Shown here: positions 31,753-33,371 of the stretch, piece after piece | Position numbering within the stretch: position 1 is the stretch's first letter | How the letters are laid out: each line of letters opens with the position of its first letter | Virus record (IMG/VR): IMGVR_UViG_3300020173_000030 | Coordinates: 1 to 33,371 of that record | From: a virus | DNA: 33,371 bases | Strand: one strand, 5' to 3' | The notes under the pieces: model-generated | Told to the model about the DNA's origin: nothing | Databases searched by the model: none | The model's input: only the letters and a program-made list of their open reading frames with translations | Program-made: the position numbers and the translations under genes

Positions 31753-32226
31753 TGACGTTTTACTCCAACAAGTTTTGTAACATTACATTGTTATAAAAGA
31801 AAGGCTTTGTTACGTTTTAAAATGGTTTTGTAACAATAAATGTAACAATGCAAAGTCGCGTATTTACTGGGCTGCGTTACGTTTTTTCCTATTATTGTTA
31901 TATTGTTATAAAAAATAATATATATATATAGACCCCTGCGTTTTCTGTAACAGTGCAGAGGGGTTTGTTTTGTTACGGGGTAAGAGGGATTCTCTCCCTT
32001 GCATACTACTTTTAAAACGTAACAATATAACAATAGAAGGAAACACAGTGTTATCAAATACTTACATTGTTTAACTAATGTTACATATTAGCTTTAGGCT
32101 TAAAAAAATGTAACATTACACTTTTGTGGGCTGTGTAGTAGTACTGCTACTACTATCATCTTTCCAAGATGATGAAGTTTTTGTAACAAAGCGCCGCGTG
32201 GCGAGCGCGATACAAAAACGAGAGCC
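31753..32226. other. AT-rich repeat-dense region, candidate replication origin
   Basis: No credible gene lies here. GTAACA or its complement TGTTAC occurs ten times (31777, 31808, 31830, 31842, 31947, 31971, 32019, 32079, 32110, 32183), plus a related GCGTTACG near 31874. Two 16-bp perfect inverted repeats are present: TTGTTACGTTTTAAAA (31807-31822 with 32010-32025) and TATTGTTATATTGTTA (31893-31908 with 32020-32035). Between them lies an A/T-only run near 31911-31930. Two more palindromes sit at 32135-32153 and 32155-32173. Iteron-like words plus an easily melted tract fit a replication origin or a multi-site operator; neither is proven. Confidence 0.6.
32135..32173. repeat. Two adjacent palindromes
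   Basis: GTAGTAG-TACTG-CTACTAC (32135-32153) is followed by ATCATCTT-TCC-AAGATGAT (32155-32173). Arms of 7 and 8 bp are perfect. They lie between the AT-rich repeat zone and terminator T3 and may be protein-binding sites or RNA hairpins. Confidence 0.85.
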
Positions 32227-32250
32227 AAAAAAAGCCGCCGTTAGGCGGTT
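32227..32250 (-). terminator. Terminator T3
   Basis: On the minus strand CCGCC-loop-GGCGG is followed by seven U (32233-32227). It lies behind T2 and palindrome copy 3 and would catch read-through from the 249-residue gene before the origin-like region. Confidence 0.75.
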
Positions 32251-32265
32251 GGGTAGGGCGGGGAA

Positions 32266-32282
32266 GTTAGGTGTCACCTAAC
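32266..32282. repeat. Dispersed palindrome, copy 3
   Basis: GTTAGGTGTCACCTAAC is a perfect 17-bp palindrome. With flanking bases, 32262-32285 is a perfect 24-bp inverted match to 33183-33206 (copy 4). It is placed between terminators T2 and T3, so it is unlikely to be in any abundant mRNA. Confidence 0.97.
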
Positions 32283-32290
32283 ATCGAAAC

Positions 32291-32315
32291 AAAAAAATCC
32301 CCGCCGAGGCGGGGA
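32291..32315 (-). terminator. Terminator T2
   Basis: On the minus strand the stem UCCCCGCC/GGCGGGGA (32315-32308 with 32305-32298) is followed by seven U (32297-32291). It begins 20 bases after the stop of the 249-residue gene. Confidence 0.9.
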
Positions 32316-32334
32316 CAATATTTTCAGGGGTTTT

Positions 32335-33084
32335 TTAGTCTACTTTGTTGCCATCTTCGTCTACCCAAGAGGTAGTGCATGGCATTGCGGCATTCAAGTG
32401 TTTGAGAATCCCGTTCACAGTCATGGCGCCTACGGTAGACTCGTGTACTTTAAGGAACTTCGCCATAGCCTTACGGAAATCCGTTACCTTCTTGATCTGC
32501 GCGGGCAGATTCTTTTCTAACATCATCCCATCGATTTTCTCTTTTAGCGCGTCCGTTTTAGCCTTCACTTCTTTTTTCGTTTCCTCGGCTTTCTCAAGTT
32601 GCGCCATGCGCTCGGCGGGCAGTTCCTTGCCTTGGGACTCGAGCACAGTTTTCTCGGCTTTGATTAGCGCGACCTCCTCGGCGAGAACCTTGCTCGCGTC
32701 TAGCAATTGCTTGCGAGATGCTTTCTGCTCGGCGATTGCAATTTCCTCGGCGGTTTTTGGTGCAGGCTCGGGATTCTCGGGCTTGAAGTAAGCGCGTTGG
32801 AAATCTTGCCACACGTTCACCCGATCTTTATTAATCTCCGCAATCATTGCAGCTAACTCTTCTGCCATAGCGAGAGACAAGCCCACCGCGTCCGCTGCTT
32901 TCTTTTTAGTTTCAGGTTTCGCGCTCGCTTGCATCGCTCGCAAACTCAACCCTGTCTTAGGTCTGAGAGCCTCGATTCCGAAATACTCCGCAGCCTTTTC
33001 GAATAGTTCCTTCCTGCCCTCGGCTGTCTTCTCATCCCATTTTCTAACATCTTCTGCATACTCTGTTGTATTGAATGTAGCCAT
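32335..33084 (-). CDS. Ala/Glu/Lys-rich coiled-coil protein, 249 aa, in its own cassette
   Basis: ATG 33084 has AGGAAATAGTACA before it and a strong promoter 50 bases upstream. Residues 1-100 are alpha-helical (WDEKTAEGRKELFEKAAEYF, then GLSLRAMQASAKPETKKKAA). Residues 105-205 form a long charged coiled coil. The C-terminal 45 residues (KFLKVHESTVGAMTVNGILK, then HLNAAMPCTTSWVDEDG) look like a small globular domain with one cysteine. No family recognised. Its own promoter, operator-like site and terminator, flanked by inverted palindromes, suggest an early or independently controlled gene, for example a nucleoid- or host-takeover protein. Confidence 0.85.
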   Translation of the reverse strand: MATFNTTEYAEDVRKWDEKTAEGRKELFEKAAEYFGIEALRPKTGLSLRAMQASAKPETKKKAADAVGLSLAMAEELAAMIAEINKDRVNVWQDFQRAYFKPENPEPAPKTAEEIAIAEQKASRKQLLDASKVLAEEVALIKAEKTVLESQGKELPAERMAQLEKAEETKKEVKAKTDALKEKIDGMMLEKNLPAQIKKVTDFRKAMAKFLKVHESTVGAMTVNGILKHLNAAMPCTTSWVDEDGNKVD

Positions 33085-33131
33085 TGTACTATTTCCTATT
33101 GATATTGAAGTTTAAGATTCGTCTTACACTT

Positions 33132-33152
33132 CCAGTATATCATACTTACTGG
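33132..33152. promoter_or_regulatory. Operator-like inverted repeat over P1
   Basis: CCAGTA-N9-TACTGG overlaps the -10 and the -10/-35 spacer of P1. The nested AGTAT-N3-ATACT adds symmetry. The position is where a repressor would block RNA polymerase; the 77-residue Cro-like protein is a candidate. Confidence 0.6.
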
Positions 33153-33162
33153 ACAATGTCAA
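33134..33162 (-). promoter_or_regulatory. Sigma70-like promoter P1, TTGACA-N17-TATACT
   Basis: On the minus strand a perfect -35 TTGACA (33162-33157) and -10 TATACT (33139-33134) are separated by exactly 17 bases. It is the best promoter in the window and drives the 249-residue gene. The -35 extends as TTGACATTGTC, as in P3. Confidence 0.88.
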
Positions 33163-33181
33163 ATCATAACCTAGCCTAAAT

Positions 33182-33206
33182 GGATGTTAGGTGACACCTA
33201 ACTTCC
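33182..33206. repeat. Dispersed palindrome, copy 4
   Basis: The core GTTAGGTGACACCTAAC (33186-33202) is perfect; the extended 25-bp symmetry has one mismatch. It lies 20 bases upstream of the -35 of P1, where an activator or repressor could sit. Confidence 0.97.
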
Positions 33207-33222
33207 TAAATCGCCTTGTATA

Positions 33223-33279
33223 CCCCGCTTTTCCCCTCTCCCCCGCCCCCCATTACCCCCACCTACCCCCCACCACCCA
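33223..33279 (-). other. G-rich tract, potential G-quadruplex on the minus strand
   Basis: The plus strand carries six or more runs of four to six C separated by one to seven bases, so the minus strand has G runs that satisfy a G-quadruplex pattern. The rest of the gap from 33163 to the window end shows a CAGTACTG palindrome near 33300 but no supported gene. Confidence 0.7.
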
Positions 33280-33371
33280 CTTCACACAGCAAGTACCAGT
33301 ACTGCTGTACGCATAATAACCCGCACAAACGATACTTCGCCCTGAGAACACCCCACCCCCTTCTTTAATAA

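Noticed and set aside
31791-32057. 88-residue minus-strand frame in the origin-like gap
   Set aside because: The Tyr/Ile/Leu-rich composition follows from the TTGTTATA repeats, and there is no ribosome binding site or coding-like pattern.
32345-32791. 148-residue plus-strand frame
   Set aside because: It mirrors the coiled-coil gene on the minus strand, which has a promoter, ribosome binding site and terminator.
33207-33371. Short open frames on the minus strand at the right edge
   Set aside because: They are short, dominated by G runs, and lack starts or recognisable motifs.

Overview
The window looks like one end of a late (virion) gene block followed by the replication and early region of a tailed dsDNA bacteriophage. 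The reasons are: a chain of large glycine- and coiled-coil-rich late proteins ending in a giant 2169-residue 'polyvalent' protein; a phage-type replisome (family A DNA polymerase, primase-helicase fusion, SNF2 helicase, several small nucleases); a SleB-type lysin; and dozens of tiny overlapping genes. Similar late proteins are common in marine metagenomic phages, so a marine phage of a Gram-negative, probably proteobacterial, host is the best guess. Ribosome binding sites are ordinary AGGAG types, and three sigma70-like promoters suggest host RNA polymerase is used. No terminase, portal, capsid, integrase, tRNA or RNA polymerase gene is visible here.

Layout. Positions 1-11228 (plus strand): the 3' end of a gene with cysteine-rich tandem repeats, three late structural-type proteins and the giant protein. 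Positions 11229-33084 (all minus strand): about 39 genes read toward the left. The two transcription directions meet tail to tail with abutting stop codons at 11228/11229. From right to left the minus block holds: a single-gene cassette (32335-33084) with its own promoter and terminator; a 580-base AT-rich non-coding region full of TGTTAC/GTAACA words that looks like a replication origin (31753-32334); a run of small unknown proteins; a MoxR ATPase / metallopeptidase-VWA / DUF3150 module (25716-29204); a terminator and a new promoter; the VRR-NUC nuclease and DNA polymerase; another run of very small genes with DUF3310, a GNAT-like protein, lysin and SNase; a PD-(D/E)XK nuclease, SNF2 helicase, a putative ssDNA-binding protein, a Cro-like regulator and the primase-helicase.

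Most minus-strand genes overlap by 1-4 bases (ATGA, TAATG, TAGTG), so translational coupling inside long operons is likely. Seven proteins of 42 to 64 residues with good start signals were added or re-started by reading the sequence directly.

The most unusual signals are outside the genes. A 17-27 bp palindrome (core GTTAGGTGTCACCTAAC) occurs four times, always at the edges of transcription units. Two copies form a 24-bp perfect inverted repeat around the 249-residue gene cassette, and two others bracket the DUF3150 pair. Three minus-strand promoters share an extended -35 element (TTGACAYTGT), one of which would give a leaderless mRNA. The late operon seems to end in a long hairpin hidden inside an opposing small gene.
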